Source: Staphylococcus pasteuri (GTDB lineage: Bacteria; Bacillota; Bacilli; Staphylococcales; Staphylococcaceae). From it: a stretch of DNA of 43,749 nt. The stretch covers positions 1-43,749 of the forward strand of contig NZ_RXWW01000033.1 in the NCBI RefSeq assembly GCF_003970495.1, in the 5' to 3' direction. Shown here piece after piece: positions 10,352-21,883 of this stretch (position 1 is its first letter; every line of letters starts with the position of its first letter). Made by a program: the position numbers and the translations under genes. The notes beneath the pieces were generated by a model. It saw only the letters and a program-made list of their open reading frames with translations, ran no database searches and had not been told where the DNA came from.

Positions 10352-12316
10352 ATGGGAAAAATTAAAGAACTACAAACCTCCTTAGCTAACAAAATTGCAG
10401 CTGGCGAAGTAGTCGAAAGACCCAGTTCGGTTGTAAAAGAATTATTAGAAAATGCTATTGATGCCAAGTCAACCGAAATTAATATAGAAGTGGAACAATC
10501 AGGTATAGCTTCAATACGTGTTGTAGATAATGGAACTGGTATTGAACAAGATGATTTAAGTCTGGTGTTTCACAGACATGCTACTAGTAAATTAGATGCA
10601 GATGATGATTTATTCCATATTAGAACATTAGGATTTCGTGGAGAAGCATTAGCGAGTATTTCTTCAGTATCCAAAGTGACTTTACGTACATGTACAGATA
10701 ATGAAAGTGGTCATGAAATATATGCTGAAAATGGTGTGATTAAAGATCAAAAACCAGCTAAAGCTAAAAAAGGGACAGATATACTTGTTGAGTCATTATT
10801 CTATAATACGCCAGCTCGGTTAAAATATATTAAAAGTTTATATACAGAACTAGGCAAAATTACAGATATTGTTAATAGAATGGCAATGAGTCATCCTGAT
10901 ATAAGAATTTCATTAGTTTCTGATGGTAAAACACTTTTAAAAACTAATGGTTCTGGTAAAACAAATGAAGTTATGGCAGAAATATATGGAATGAAAGTAG
11001 CAAAAGATTTAGTACATATCACTGGTGATACAAGCGATTATCATCTTGAAGGTTATGTTGCTAGACCTGAGCATTCAAGAAGTAATAAACATTATATTTC
11101 TATTTTTATCAATGGTAGATATATCAAAAACTTTGTTTTAAATAAAGCAATTGTTGAAGGTTATCATACATTATTAACAATTGGTCGATACCCTATTTGC
11201 TACATCAATATCCAAATGGATCCCATACTAGTAGATGTTAATGTTCATCCTACTAAACTTGAAGTCAGATTATCTAAGGAAGAACAATTATACAAATTAA
11301 TTGTTGAAAAAATTCAAGAAGCATTTAAAGATAAAATTTTAATACCTAAAAATGATTTAGACCAACATTCTAAGAAAAACAAAGTGTTAAATAGTTTTGA
11401 ACAACAAAAGTTAGACTTTGAACGTAGACAAAAAGAAGAAGCAAATAATCATAACGGTATGAATGACTCTGAAAATAAATCAGATCATGCCACAAATGAA
11501 CAACGGTATAACGAAGAAACAAGCCAAAGCCTTTCATCCAATGTACAAGAAAATGATGAAAGTGAATCATTTAATTCCTCTAATAATATTAACCGTGATA
11601 ATGATGATAATTACTTCGAAAATCAAAAAGAAATTTTAAACGAATTAGATAATAACGATAATACATTTGAATTAGATGATGAAGTTAAAGATAATCAAGA
11701 CATTAAAGGTGCTATAAGTGCTTCAACGAGACGTCGTGTACCTTATATGGAAGTTGTTGGACAAGTTCATGGAACATATATCATAGCTCAAAATGAAAAT
11801 GGTATGTTTATGATTGACCAGCATGCTGCACAAGAGCGTATTAAATACGAATATTTTAGAGATAAAATTGGAGAAGTATCAAATGAAGTACAAAACTTAT
11901 TGATACCAATGACTTTCCATTTTTCTAAGGATGAACAATTGATTATAGACCAATATAAAGAAGAACTAGATAGAGTCGGTGTACATCTTGAACATTTTGG
12001 AGGTCATGATTATATTGTTAATAGTTATCCAGTGTGGTTTCCAAAAGCAGAAGCGGAAGAAATTATTAAAGATATGATTGAATTAGTTTTAGAAAATAAA
12101 AAAATAGATGTTAAAAAAATGCGTGAAGATGCAGCGATTATGATGTCATGTAAAAAATCAATTAAAGCTAATCATTATTTAAAAAATAACGAAATGGCAG
12201 ATTTAATTGATCAACTGCGTGAAATGGAAGATCCATTTACTTGTCCGCATGGACGTCCAATTATTATTAACTTTTCAAATTACGAATTAGAAAAATTATT
12301 TAAACGTGTCATGTAG
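10352..12316 (+). CDS. mutL: DNA mismatch repair protein MutL
   Basis: MutL is the GHKL ATPase that couples mismatch recognition by MutS to strand incision. The N-terminal ATPase shows [28 protein letters not shown] and [14 protein letters not shown] in order. A low-complexity Asn/Asp/Glu-rich linker of roughly residues 350-455 joins it to the C-terminal domain. That domain carries [14 protein letters not shown] (the DQHAxxERxxYE endonuclease metal motif), [12 protein letters not shown] and CPHGRPIII, so this MutL should have intrinsic nicking activity, as in other bacteria without MutH. AGAGGTG precedes the ATG. It forms an operon with mutS and probably glpP, which starts 15 bases later. Confidence 0.96.
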   Translation: MGKIKELQTSLANKIAAGEVVERPSSVVKELLENAIDAKSTEINIEVEQSGIASIRVVDNGTGIEQDDLSLVFHRHATSKLDADDDLFHIRTLGFRGEALASISSVSKVTLRTCTDNESGHEIYAENGVIKDQKPAKAKKGTDILVESLFYNTPARLKYIKSLYTELGKITDIVNRMAMSHPDIRISLVSDGKTLLKTNGSGKTNEVMAEIYGMKVAKDLVHITGDTSDYHLEGYVARPEHSRSNKHYISIFINGRYIKNFVLNKAIVEGYHTLLTIGRYPICYINIQMDPILVDVNVHPTKLEVRLSKEEQLYKLIVEKIQEAFKDKILIPKNDLDQHSKKNKVLNSFEQQKLDFERRQKEEANNHNGMNDSENKSDHATNEQRYNEETSQSLSSNVQENDESESFNSSNNINRDNDDNYFENQKEILNELDNNDNTFELDDEVKDNQDIKGAISASTRRRVPYMEVVGQVHGTYIIAQNENGMFMIDQHAAQERIKYEYFRDKIGEVSNEVQNLLIPMTFHFSKDEQLIIDQYKEELDRVGVHLEHFGGHDYIVNSYPVWFPKAEAEEIIKDMIELVLENKKIDVKKMREDAAIMMSCKKSIKANHYLKNNEMADLIDQLREMEDPFTCPHGRPIIINFSNYELEKLFKRVM

Positions 12317-12330
12317 AGAGGAGCAATGCT

Positions 12331-12864
12331 TTGAAAGAAAATATACTCCCAGCAATTAGAAATATGAAAGATTTAGATAACCTCATTAAAACGGAATATA
12401 AATCATGTGTATTGTTAGACATGCATATAGGTCATCTAAAAAGCATTTTAGACTTATTAAAAAATAATGGAATTGAATGTTATATCCATATTGATTTAAT
12501 AAAAGGTCTTAGTCATGATGAATATTCATGTGAATATATTATTCAACAATATAAGCCTAAAGGTATCGTATCTACTAAAACGAAAGTCATTAAAAAAGCG
12601 AAATCGCTCAATACTTTAACTATCTTTAGAGTATTTATTATTGATAGCCAAGCTTTAAGTAGAAGTATTGAATTAATTCAAAAGGTTCAACCAGATTTTG
12701 TCGAAGTACTTCCAGGTATTGCTCATAAAGCAGTAAGATGTATTCAAGAAGAAACCGATACAGCTGTAATTGCTGGTGGATTAATTAGTGATGTTTCTGA
12801 AGTAGATGAAGCTATTAAAAATGGCGCTAAATATATTACGACTAGTAATCAAAAATTATGGTAA
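12331..12864 (+). CDS. glpP: Glycerol uptake operon antiterminator GlpP
   Basis: A 177-residue RNA-binding antiterminator. In Bacillus subtilis GlpP with glycerol 3-phosphate binds the leader mRNA of glp genes and prevents early termination. The sequence shows the family TIM-barrel-like pattern: MHIGHLKSILDLL near 31, YIHIDLIKGLSHDEYSCEYI near 51, IVSTKTKVIKKAKS near 75, and a C-terminal EVLPGIAHKAV and IAGGLISDVSEV. The start is TTG with GAGAGGAG about 8 bases upstream. Its predicted targets, leader terminators, are visible before glpF and glpD. It is only 15 bases from mutL, but its function belongs with the downstream genes. Confidence 0.92.
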   Translation: MKENILPAIRNMKDLDNLIKTEYKSCVLLDMHIGHLKSILDLLKNNGIECYIHIDLIKGLSHDEYSCEYIIQQYKPKGIVSTKTKVIKKAKSLNTLTIFRVFIIDSQALSRSIELIQKVQPDFVEVLPGIAHKAVRCIQEETDTAVIAGGLISDVSEVDEAIKNGAKYITTSNQKLW

Positions 12865-12885
12865 ATAAAAACTTATAAAGAATAA

Positions 12886-12935
12886 GTAGAGGGATTAATG
12901 GTGAAATAATGATCTATTAATCCCTCTATTTTTTA
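12886..12935 (+). terminator. Terminator after glpP
   Basis: A perfect 13-base-pair stem, TAGAGGGATTAAT against ATTAATCCCTCTA, followed by TTTTTT. Confidence 0.9.
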
Positions 12936-12999
12936 TAAATATTTGGTCAATTTTATTGAATATAAGTTTGATATTTTTGACAAATTTTCAACAAAATCA

Positions 13000-13029
13000 T
13001 TGACAACGCTTACAACGTAATTGTAATAT
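13000..13029 (+). promoter_or_regulatory. glpF promoter with overlapping CcpA cre site
   Basis: A consensus -35 TTGACA (13000-13005) pairs with TAATAT (13024-13029) at 18 bases. TGACAACGCTTACA at 13001-13014 fits the cre consensus TGWNANCGNTNWCA fully and covers the -35 box, which predicts carbon catabolite repression of glpF by CcpA. The match is seen; the regulation is inferred. Confidence 0.72.
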
Positions 13030-13067
13030 ATAAACAAGTTATTAAAAGTTAATATTAGAACAGAGAA

Positions 13068-13118
13068 GGGGAGATTTCTACAGCTTTATCGCTTTGTAGG
13101 GGTCTCCCTATCTATTTT
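13068..13118 (+). promoter_or_regulatory. GlpP-controlled leader terminator of glpF
   Basis: GGGAGA-TTTCTACA pairs with TGTAGGGGTCTCCC across a short loop and is followed by the T-rich TATCTATTTT. It lies between the promoter and glpF, where GlpP antitermination acts in Bacillus. The stem ends 16 bases before the glpF start codon, and the GGGAGG ribosome site follows directly. Confidence 0.75.
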
Positions 13119-13133
13119 GGGAGGAATAATTAT

Positions 13134-13952
13134 ATGAATGCTTATTTAGCAGAGTTCTTAGGTACAGCCATCCTCATACTTTTCGGTGGTGGCGTTTGTG
13201 CTAACGTTAATTTAAAACGTAGTGCAGGTAATAACGCTGACTGGATTGTTATCGCTACAGGATGGGGACTAGCCGTTGCCATGGGCGCATTCGCAGTTGG
13301 TAAATTCTCAGGAGCACATTTGAATCCAGCCGTTACAATTGCGTTAGCTATGGATGGAGGATTTAGTTGGGCGCAAGTGCCTGGATACATCATTTGTCAA
13401 ATGCTTGGTGGTATTGTAGGTGGTGCACTAGTTTGGTTAATGTATTTACCACATTGGAAAGCAACAGAAGATCAAGCCACTAAGTTAGGTGTATTCTCAA
13501 CTGCACCTGCAATCAAAAACTATTTTGCTAACTTTATGAGTGAAATCATTGGTACAACTGCATTAACTTTAGGTATATTATTTATTGGTGTTAATAAAAT
13601 TGCTGATGGATTAAACCCATTAATTGTTGGGGCTTTAATTGTCGCAATTGGTTTAAGTTTAGGCGGAACAACAGGTTATGCTATTAACCCAGCACGTGAC
13701 TTAGGACCTCGTATCGCTCATGCGATTTTACCAATCGCTGGTAAAGGTGGTTCAAATTGGTCATATGCTATCGTACCTGTACTTGGACCAATCGCTGGTG
13801 GTATGTTAGGTGCTGTCATTTACGAAGTATTTTACAAACAAACATTTAATGTAAGTTGTGCAGTGGGCATTATTTTAGTTATCATAACATTAGTATTAGG
13901 TGTAGTTTTAAATAGAGCGTCTAAAAGCAATGACATCGAATCTATCTATTAA
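13134..13952 (+). CDS. glpF: Glycerol uptake facilitator (aquaglyceroporin)
   Basis: A 272-residue major intrinsic protein that lets glycerol diffuse through the membrane. Six membrane segments and two half-helices are visible. The two NPA boxes are HLNPAVT near residue 62 and INPARDLGPR near 184; the Asp after the second box is typical of glycerol-permeable rather than water-specific members. GGGAGG precedes the ATG. It is followed 142 bases later by glpK, with no terminator between, so the two probably share a transcript and trap glycerol by phosphorylation. Confidence 0.95.
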   Translation: MNAYLAEFLGTAILILFGGGVCANVNLKRSAGNNADWIVIATGWGLAVAMGAFAVGKFSGAHLNPAVTIALAMDGGFSWAQVPGYIICQMLGGIVGGALVWLMYLPHWKATEDQATKLGVFSTAPAIKNYFANFMSEIIGTTALTLGILFIGVNKIADGLNPLIVGALIVAIGLSLGGTTGYAINPARDLGPRIAHAILPIAGKGGSNWSYAIVPVLGPIAGGMLGAVIYEVFYKQTFNVSCAVGIILVIITLVLGVVLNRASKSNDIESIY

Positions 13953-14049
13953 AAGAGAACTTAAGTAGAATCGTTAGAATTAATTTTAGAAAATAAGCAT
14001 AGAATATAAACATGATTCGTGAATATAAAATATAAATGATTAGTATTAA

Positions 14050-15594
<1,545 letters not shown>

Positions 15595-15627
15595 GAATTA
15601 ATATATTAATAATTTGTAAGCATAAGA

Positions 15628-15742
15628 TAGACTTGATTTTCTTATTTATGTTATACTTAAAATAAGTTAATAAAGAAATCGAGACATGAGAGATTTATTC
15701 GTACAATTAAATGGTAATTGTGGGATAAGTCTCTCTTTTTTT
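15628..15742 (+). promoter_or_regulatory. glpD promoter and GlpP-controlled leader terminator
   Basis: A -10 TATACT at 15652-15657 has a weak TAGACT 18 bases upstream. The transcript would then carry a terminator at 15688-15742: GAGAGATTTAT pairs with ATAAGTCTCTC around an inner ACAATT/AATTGT stem, followed by seven T. This leader has the same layout as the glpF leader, which predicts GlpP antitermination of glpD. Confidence 0.72.
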
Positions 15743-15766
15743 ATACTAATTAGGAGGCGTTGAATT

Positions 15767-17440
15767 ATGGGTTTATCAACACTTAAAAGGGATCACATAA
15801 AAAGAAATTTAAAAAATGAAGAATATGATGTTGTCATCGTTGGTGGCGGAATTACAGGTGCAGGGATTGCACTTGATGCATGTAACCGTGGAATGAAAGT
15901 AGCATTAGTAGAAATGCAAGACTTTGCACAAGGTACAAGTTCTCGTTCTACTAAATTAGTACATGGTGGGTTACGTTATTTAAAACAACTTCAAGTAGGT
16001 GTTGTAGCTGAAACAGGTAAAGAACGTGCCATTGTTTATGAAAATGGTCCACACGTAACAACTCCAGAATGGATGTTATTACCAATGCATAAAGGCGGTA
16101 CATTCGGTAAATTTACTACTGCTATTGGTTTAACAATGTATGACTTTTTAGCAGGCGTTAAAAAATCAGAACGTAAAAAAATGCTATCTAAACAAGATAC
16201 GCTTAATAAAGAACCATTAGTTAAACAAGATGGCTTAAAAGGTGGCGGTTATTATGTTGAATACCGCACAGATGATGCAAGATTAACAATCGAAGTTATG
16301 AAAAAAGCTGCCGAAAAAGGTGCTGAAATCATTAACTATACTAAATCAGAACATTTCACTTATGACTCAAATAAAAAAGTAAATGGTATTGAAGTCGTTG
16401 ATATGATTGATAATGAAACTTATCCTATTAAAGCTAAAAAAGTTATTAACGCTTCAGGACCATGGGTTGATGAAGTAAGAAGTGGAGACTATGCAAGAAA
16501 CAACAAACAATTACGTTTAACTAAAGGTGTTCATGTTGTTATTGATCAATCTAAATTCCCATTACAACAAGCAGTATACTTTGATACTGAAAAAGATGGC
16601 AGAATGATCTTTGCTATTCCTAGAGAAGGAAAAGCGTATGTTGGTACAACTGATACATTCTATGATAATGAAAAAGCTACACCATTAACTACTCAAGAAG
16701 ATAGAGATTATTTAATCGAAGCTATTAATTACATGTTCCCATCAGTTAAAGTTAAAGATGAAGATATCGAATCAACTTGGGCTGGTGTACGTCCATTAAT
16801 TTTAGAAGAAGGTAAAGATCCTTCAGAAATTTCTCGTAAAGATGAAGTTTGGGAAGGTGAATCTGGATTACTAACTATCGCTGGTGGTAAGTTAACAGGA
16901 TACCGTCATATGGCATTAGAAATTGTAGATTTATTAGCTAAACGTCTTAAAAAAGAATACGGTTTAACATTCAAACCATGTGCAACTAAAGAATTAAAAA
17001 TCTCTGGTGGTGACGTAGGCGGAAGTAAAAACTTCGACAATTTCGTTAAACAAAAAGTTGACGCAGCTAAAGGATTTGGCATTGACGAAGACGTTGCTTA
17101 TCGTTTAGCAAGTAAATATGGTTCTAACGTTGACGATTTATTCAATATTGCTCAAACAGCACAATATCATAACAGTAAATTACCATTAGAAATTTATGTT
17201 GAATTAATTTATGGTATTCAACAAGAAATGGTATTTAAACCAACTGACTTCTTAGTACGTCGTTCTGGTAAATTATACTTTAATATTGATGATGTACTTA
17301 ACTACAAAGATGCAGTTATTGATGTTTTAGCAGATATGCTTCAATATAGCGATGCTCAAAAACAAGCTTATACTGAAGAAGTAAATAAAGCGATTGATGA
17401 AGCACAATCAGGTAATAATCAACCTGCATTTAAAGAATAA
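15767..17440 (+). CDS. glpD: Aerobic glycerol-3-phosphate dehydrogenase
   Basis: A 557-residue FAD flavoprotein at the inner face of the membrane that oxidises glycerol 3-phosphate to dihydroxyacetone phosphate and passes electrons to menaquinone. The dinucleotide-binding motif [19 protein letters not shown] begins near residue 24. [20 protein letters not shown] follows at about 54, and the C-terminal cap domain spans about 400-540. The length is usual for Firmicutes. AGGAGG precedes the ATG. It has its own GlpP leader and its own terminator, so it is a separate unit from glpFK. Confidence 0.96.
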   Translation: MGLSTLKRDHIKRNLKNEEYDVVIVGGGITGAGIALDACNRGMKVALVEMQDFAQGTSSRSTKLVHGGLRYLKQLQVGVVAETGKERAIVYENGPHVTTPEWMLLPMHKGGTFGKFTTAIGLTMYDFLAGVKKSERKKMLSKQDTLNKEPLVKQDGLKGGGYYVEYRTDDARLTIEVMKKAAEKGAEIINYTKSEHFTYDSNKKVNGIEVVDMIDNETYPIKAKKVINASGPWVDEVRSGDYARNNKQLRLTKGVHVVIDQSKFPLQQAVYFDTEKDGRMIFAIPREGKAYVGTTDTFYDNEKATPLTTQEDRDYLIEAINYMFPSVKVKDEDIESTWAGVRPLILEEGKDPSEISRKDEVWEGESGLLTIAGGKLTGYRHMALEIVDLLAKRLKKEYGLTFKPCATKELKISGGDVGGSKNFDNFVKQKVDAAKGFGIDEDVAYRLASKYGSNVDDLFNIAQTAQYHNSKLPLEIYVELIYGIQQEMVFKPTDFLVRRSGKLYFNIDDVLNYKDAVIDVLADMLQYSDAQKQAYTEEVNKAIDEAQSGNNQPAFKE

Positions 17441-17455
17441 ATATCATGATGTTGA

Positions 17456-17498
17456 ACTACTAGTATTGAGATATACTCTCAATACTAGTAGTTTTTTT
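17456..17498 (+). terminator. Terminator after glpD
   Basis: A perfect stem of about 15 base pairs (ACTACTAGTATTGAG with CTCAATACTAGTAGT) is followed by TTTTTTT. Confidence 0.95.
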
Positions 17499-17678
17499 AT
17501 GCGAAATGTTATACTTTGTAATACAACTTTTTTTAATCAAAATAAACATCTTATAAGTAGATAACTATTTATTATGCATACAATTTGATTACAATGTTAT
17601 CAAAAGGTATATTGAATATAATATGGTTGTTTAACGTAAATAATATAAATGAACTTTAGAAATTTTGGGGGTATATAT

Positions 17679-18614
17679 GTGAGTCAAAGTCAATTCAATA
17701 TCACAGTGGAAGATGGAACAATGATTGAAGTGAAAATAGACAAAGCAAATAATGAAACTATAGGCATTGTTCATCTTTTTCATGGTATGGCTGAGCATAT
17801 GGATCGTTATGATGAATTAGTCAAAGCTTTAAATTTACAAGGCTATGATGTTATCAGACATAATCACAGAGGACATGGTAAAAATATTGATGAAAAAGAA
17901 AGAGGTCATTTTGATGATATGTCTCAAGTCGCTGCCGATGCATACGAAATAGTTGAAACGTTATACGATAGTCATTTTGAATTACCATACATTATTTTAG
18001 GTCATTCAATGGGCTCAATCATTGCAAGACTATTTGTAAAACAATACCCTCAATTTGCAGATGGTCTTATATTAACTGGTACAGGTATGTTCCCAAAATG
18101 GAAAGGCATTCCAACAATGATCCTGTTAAAATTACTTACAATTGTTGCTGGAAAACGTCGTCGTATTAGATGGGTTAATCGATTAATGAACAAATCATTC
18201 ACCAAAAAAATTGACCAACCTGAGACAGAAAGTGATTGGCTTTCTACAAAAAGAGAAGAAGTTAATAAATTTATTGATGATGAATATTGTGGCTTCAGAG
18301 TATCTAATCAACTTATATATCAAACCGTTAAATACATGATGGATACTGCAAATGTAAAATCGTTAAAACAAATGAATCACAATCTGCCTATTCTTTTAAT
18401 TTCAGGAAAAGACGACCCCTTTGGTGAATATGGTAAGGGAATTAAAAAATTAGGTAAAATTTATAAAAAAGCGGGTATTAAACATATCACCGTACAATTA
18501 TATAAAAATAAACGGCATGAAATTTTATTTGAAGACGATTATTTGTCAACTTGGCAACATATGTTTGAATGGATTAAAAAACAAATTTTAAAGAAAAATA
18601 AAGTGAGTGAGTAG
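17679..18614 (+). CDS. Alpha/beta hydrolase, monoglyceride lipase-like
   Basis: A 311-residue serine hydrolase of the lysophospholipase/monoacylglycerol lipase group. The catalytic serine is in GHSMGS near residue 109. HNHRGHG near 72, the acid in GKDDPFG near 245, and the catalytic His in KRHEIL near 279 complete the triad pattern. I chose the GTG with GGGGGT 6 bases upstream; an in-frame ATG at 17649 would add 10 residues but has no ribosome site. It lies directly after the glycerol regulon, which would fit release of glycerol from lipids, but it has its own upstream region and overlaps toward miaA. Confidence 0.85.
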   Translation: MSQSQFNITVEDGTMIEVKIDKANNETIGIVHLFHGMAEHMDRYDELVKALNLQGYDVIRHNHRGHGKNIDEKERGHFDDMSQVAADAYEIVETLYDSHFELPYIILGHSMGSIIARLFVKQYPQFADGLILTGTGMFPKWKGIPTMILLKLLTIVAGKRRRIRWVNRLMNKSFTKKIDQPETESDWLSTKREEVNKFIDDEYCGFRVSNQLIYQTVKYMMDTANVKSLKQMNHNLPILLISGKDDPFGEYGKGIKKLGKIYKKAGIKHITVQLYKNKRHEILFEDDYLSTWQHMFEWIKKQILKKNKVSE

Positions 18615-18615
18615 C

Positions 18616-19614
18616 ATGAATAGTACAGATAAACCATTTCTAATCGTCATTGTTGGACCAACAGCATCCGGTAAAACAGAATTAAGTATAGAATTAGCCA
18701 AACGATGTAATGGCGAAATCATTAGCGGTGATTCAATGCAAGTATACAGACACATGGATATCGGTACTGCTAAGGTTACTAAAGAAGAAATGGATGGTAT
18801 TCCACATCACTTAATTGATATATTAAATCCAGATGAATCATTCTCTGCTTATGCATTTAAAGAAAGAGCAGAAGCATGTATTAAAGATATAACTAATAGA
18901 GGTAAAACACCAATCGTTGCAGGTGGTACAGGATTATATATTCAGTCTTTACTTTATAACTATCAATTTGAAGACGAAACAGTATCAGAAGAGAAAATGA
19001 ATGAAGTTAATACTAAATTAAAAGAATTGGAACAATTAAATAATATTGAATTACATGACTATCTAAATACATTTGACCCTGAATCTTCTTCGAATATACA
19101 TCCAAATAATAGAAAAAGAGTATTGAGAGCGATAGAATATTATTTAAAAACAAAAAAACTTTTAAGTTATCGCAAGAAAGTTCAACAATTCACCGAAAAT
19201 TATGATACATTATTATTAGGGATTGAAATGTCGCGTGAAACATTATATAAAAAAATAAATAAACGTGTTGATATTATGTTGAGCCACGGATTATTTAAAG
19301 AAGTGCAATACTTAGTTGAACAAGGTTATGAGTCAAGTCAAAGTATGCAAGCAATTGGATACAAAGAACTTATACCTGTTATTAAAGGGAACATGGATAA
19401 AGAAACAGCCATTGAAAAGTTAAAACAAAATTCGCGAAAATATGCGAAACGTCAATTGACTTGGTTTAAAAATAAAATGAACGTTCACTGGTTAGATAGA
19501 GAGAAAATGTCGCTTCAAATGATGTTAGATGAGATTACACCCCAAATAAATAAAAGGAGTACTGAACATGATTGCAAACGAAAACATCCAAGATCAAGCA
19601 CTAGAGAACTTTAA
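18616..19614 (+). CDS. miaA: tRNA dimethylallyltransferase
   Basis: MiaA transfers a dimethylallyl group to A37 of tRNAs reading UNN codons, making the substrate for MiaB. The P-loop GPTASGKTELS is near residue 13, followed by the DSMQVY segment near 39, GGTGLYIQSL near 99, and the SMQAIGYKEL tRNA-contacting region near 247. The ATG lies one base after the preceding stop; a GTG at 18607 is an alternative. The C-terminus is odd: after the family's usual end near ITPQI it runs on through NKRSTEHDCKRKHPRSSTRE, across the hfq ribosome site and 47 bases into hfq. That tail looks like read-through in a new frame, not a conserved domain. Confidence 0.93.
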   Translation: MNSTDKPFLIVIVGPTASGKTELSIELAKRCNGEIISGDSMQVYRHMDIGTAKVTKEEMDGIPHHLIDILNPDESFSAYAFKERAEACIKDITNRGKTPIVAGGTGLYIQSLLYNYQFEDETVSEEKMNEVNTKLKELEQLNNIELHDYLNTFDPESSSNIHPNNRKRVLRAIEYYLKTKKLLSYRKKVQQFTENYDTLLLGIEMSRETLYKKINKRVDIMLSHGLFKEVQYLVEQGYESSQSMQAIGYKELIPVIKGNMDKETAIEKLKQNSRKYAKRQLTWFKNKMNVHWLDREKMSLQMMLDEITPQINKRSTEHDCKRKHPRSSTREL

Positions 19615-19795
19615 ATCAGAAAAAACAGAAGTTACTGTCTTCTTTCTAAATGGGTTCCAAATGAAAGGAACTATTGAAGATTTCGATGATCAGGTAATTC
19701 GTCTGGTTTCTCAAGGAAAACAACATCTGATTTACAAACATGCGATCAGCACTTTCATGATTGATGACGAAAATGAATCAACATCAGAAGAATAA
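19568..19795 (+). CDS. hfq: RNA-binding protein Hfq
   Basis: A 75-residue Sm-like protein that forms hexamers and can bind small RNAs and A/U-rich RNA; its role in Gram-positive small-RNA regulation is weaker than in enterics. Sm1 is VTVFFLNGFQMKGTIEDFD (residues 22-40) and Sm2 is the YKHAIST segment (near 57), where KH takes the place of the RNA-binding YKHA motif. The short acidic C-terminus (DDENESTSEE) is typical of staphylococci. AAGGAG lies 11 bases upstream, inside the miaA reading frame, so the two genes overlap and are probably translationally coupled. Confidence 0.95.
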   Translation: MIANENIQDQALENFKSEKTEVTVFFLNGFQMKGTIEDFDDQVIRLVSQGKQHLIYKHAISTFMIDDENESTSEE

Positions 19796-19943
19796 GTAAT
19801 AATTGAAGTGCATTAAAGCACAACTTTCAATGAACGTAGCAATAGTTACATACTAGTGGGAATGGTAACAGCACAATATTGGATTATTTTTGTTTCTAAT
19901 ATCATTCTCATGCGTGCTTTATCGTATTTGTATTAATTCATGT

Positions 19944-20013
19944 AAAAAAGCTTCAGTTAAAGCTGGCAGAGCTAACATTCAGCTCACGAAACCAACTTTA
20001 ATTGAAGCTTTTA
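19944..20013. terminator. Bidirectional terminator between hfq and gpx
   Basis: Outer arms AAAAGCTTCAGTTAAAG and CTTTAATTGAAGCTTTT pair almost perfectly and have T-runs on both strands. The loop holds a second stem, GAGCT/AGCTC, giving a branched shape. It can end both hfq and the converging gpx transcripts. Confidence 0.85.
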
Positions 20014-20041
20014 AATTTATAATTTTATTTTAGTAATCTGA

Positions 20042-20518
20042 TTAAAGTAATTTTTCAATTTCATTTTCTAATTGTGCTGGTTTTTTCTGTGGAGAGAAAC
20101 GTTTAACCACATTACCATTACGATCAATTAAAAATTTTGTGAAATTCCATTTAATTTTTTCATTAAACATACCGTGTTGAGCATCTGTTAAGAAACGGAA
20201 TAATGGATGTTGATTATCACCTTTAACATCGATTTTTTGATGAATAGGGAAAGTAACACCATAATTCAATTTACAATTCTGTGCAGCTTCTTCACCTGAA
20301 CCAGGTTCTTGCCCACCAAATTGATTACATGGGAATCCTAAAATAATAAATTTTTGATCTTTATATTTTTCATATAGATGTTGTAATCCTTCAAATTGAG
20401 GTGTGAAACCACACTCACTTGCAGTATTAACGATTAACATAACATAATCTTTATAATCTTCTAACTTGTATGTTTCACCAGTATTTTTTTCTACTACGAA
20501 ATCATAAATATTTTCCAT
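20042..20518 (-). CDS. bsaA: Glutathione peroxidase family protein (thiol peroxidase)
   Basis: A 158-residue peroxidase of the glutathione peroxidase fold that reduces hydroperoxides. The active-site selenocysteine of animal enzymes is replaced by Cys36 in ASECGFTPQ; Gln and Trp of the catalytic tetrad are visible in [12 protein letters not shown] (near 70) and IKWNFTKFL (near 122). Staphylococci lack glutathione, so thioredoxin or bacillithiol systems are the likely reductants, as in other Cys-type members. AAAGGGTGG lies upstream of the ATG on the minus strand. It is convergent with hfq and divergent from hflX. Confidence 0.92.
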   Translation of the reverse strand: MENIYDFVVEKNTGETYKLEDYKDYVMLIVNTASECGFTPQFEGLQHLYEKYKDQKFIILGFPCNQFGGQEPGSGEEAAQNCKLNYGVTFPIHQKIDVKGDNQHPLFRFLTDAQHGMFNEKIKWNFTKFLIDRNGNVVKRFSPQKKPAQLENEIEKLL

Positions 20519-20627
20519 AATACCACCCTTTCGAATTACTTACAATTTAACATAATATGGACGAATAGTCTTTATATTGGCACTATGATAAAATACTTAA
20601 GAAGAAAATATAAAGGAGATGTATATC

Positions 20628-21869
20628 ATGGCACAGCTATCAACGCATGATACAAAGAAAAAATTGGAAACGGCTGTACTAATCGGTGTACATGCTCAAA
20701 ATGATAATCAATTTAATTTTGAATCAACAATGGAAGAATTAGAAGCTTTATCAGAAACTTGCCAATTAAATGTAAAAGGTCAAATTACTCAAAATAGAGA
20801 ACAAGTAGACCATAAATACTATGTTGGAAAAGGGAAAATTGAAGAAATACAAGCTTTTATAGAATTTCATGATATTGATGTCGTAGTAACGAATGATGAA
20901 TTAACGACAGCTCAATCTAAAACATTAAATGGTAATTTGGGCATTAAGATTATCGATAGAACACAGTTAATACTTGAAATATTTGCACTAAGAGCTAAAA
21001 GTAGAGAAGGTAAATTACAAGTTGAACTTGCACAACTTGATTATTTATTACCTAGATTACAAGGACATGGACGTAGCTTATCACGTCTTGGTGGTGGGAT
21101 TGGAACTAGAGGTCCTGGTGAAACGAAACTTGAGATGGATCGTCGACATATTCGCACTAGAATGAATGAAATTAAACATAAATTACAAACGGTAGTAGAA
21201 CACAGAGATCGTTATCGTAGTAAACGTGAACAGAATCAAGTATTTCAAATTGCTTTAGTAGGTTATACCAATGCTGGTAAATCATCATGTTTTAATGTAC
21301 TTGCTAATGAAACAACTTATGAAAAGAATCAATTGTTCGCCACATTAGATCCTAAAACAAGACAAATTCAAATCAATGAAGGCTTTAACTTAATTATTTC
21401 TGATACAGTTGGATTTATACAAAAGTTACCTACTACATTAGTTGCTGCTTTTAAATCAACGTTAGAAGAAGCAAAAGGTGCAGATTTATTATTACATGTG
21501 GTAGACGCTAGTCATTCAGAATATCGCTCACAATATGATACGGTTAATCAATTAATTAAACAATTAGATATGGATCAAATTCCACAAGCCGTTATTTTTA
21601 ATAAAAAAGACCAGTGTGATAGTCAAATGGATTTACCAGTTTCAAACAATCCATATGTATTTGTATCAAGTCGCTACGATAGTGACAAAGATAAAGTTAA
21701 AGACTTATTAATTAATCAAATTAAAGATAATTTAACTTACTATGAAGAAACTGTACCAAGTTCGGATGCTGATCGATTATATTTCTTAAAACAACATACA
21801 TTAGTAAGTGAATTATATTTTAATGAAAATCATGAGACATATGAAATTAAAGGATATAAAAAAATATAA
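20628..21869 (+). CDS. hflX: Ribosome-associated GTPase HflX
   Basis: A 413-residue GTPase that splits stalled or stress-inactivated 70S ribosomes in studied bacteria. An N-terminal HflX domain with coiled-coil character carries GRSLSRLGGGIGTRGPGETK near residue 142. The G domain has G1 GYTNAGKSS near 206, G3 DTVGF near 256 and G4 NKKDQ near 325. I start at the ATG with AAGGAG 9 bases upstream; the in-frame ATG at 20619 overlaps that site. The downstream lyase gene starts 14 bases after the stop, so they form an operon. Confidence 0.93.
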   Translation: MAQLSTHDTKKKLETAVLIGVHAQNDNQFNFESTMEELEALSETCQLNVKGQITQNREQVDHKYYVGKGKIEEIQAFIEFHDIDVVVTNDELTTAQSKTLNGNLGIKIIDRTQLILEIFALRAKSREGKLQVELAQLDYLLPRLQGHGRSLSRLGGGIGTRGPGETKLEMDRRHIRTRMNEIKHKLQTVVEHRDRYRSKREQNQVFQIALVGYTNAGKSSCFNVLANETTYEKNQLFATLDPKTRQIQINEGFNLIISDTVGFIQKLPTTLVAAFKSTLEEAKGADLLLHVVDASHSEYRSQYDTVNQLIKQLDMDQIPQAVIFNKKDQCDSQMDLPVSNNPYVFVSSRYDSDKDKVKDLLINQIKDNLTYYEETVPSSDADRLYFLKQHTLVSELYFNENHETYEIKGYKKI

Positions 21870-21883
21870 AGGAAGTTAGCAAG

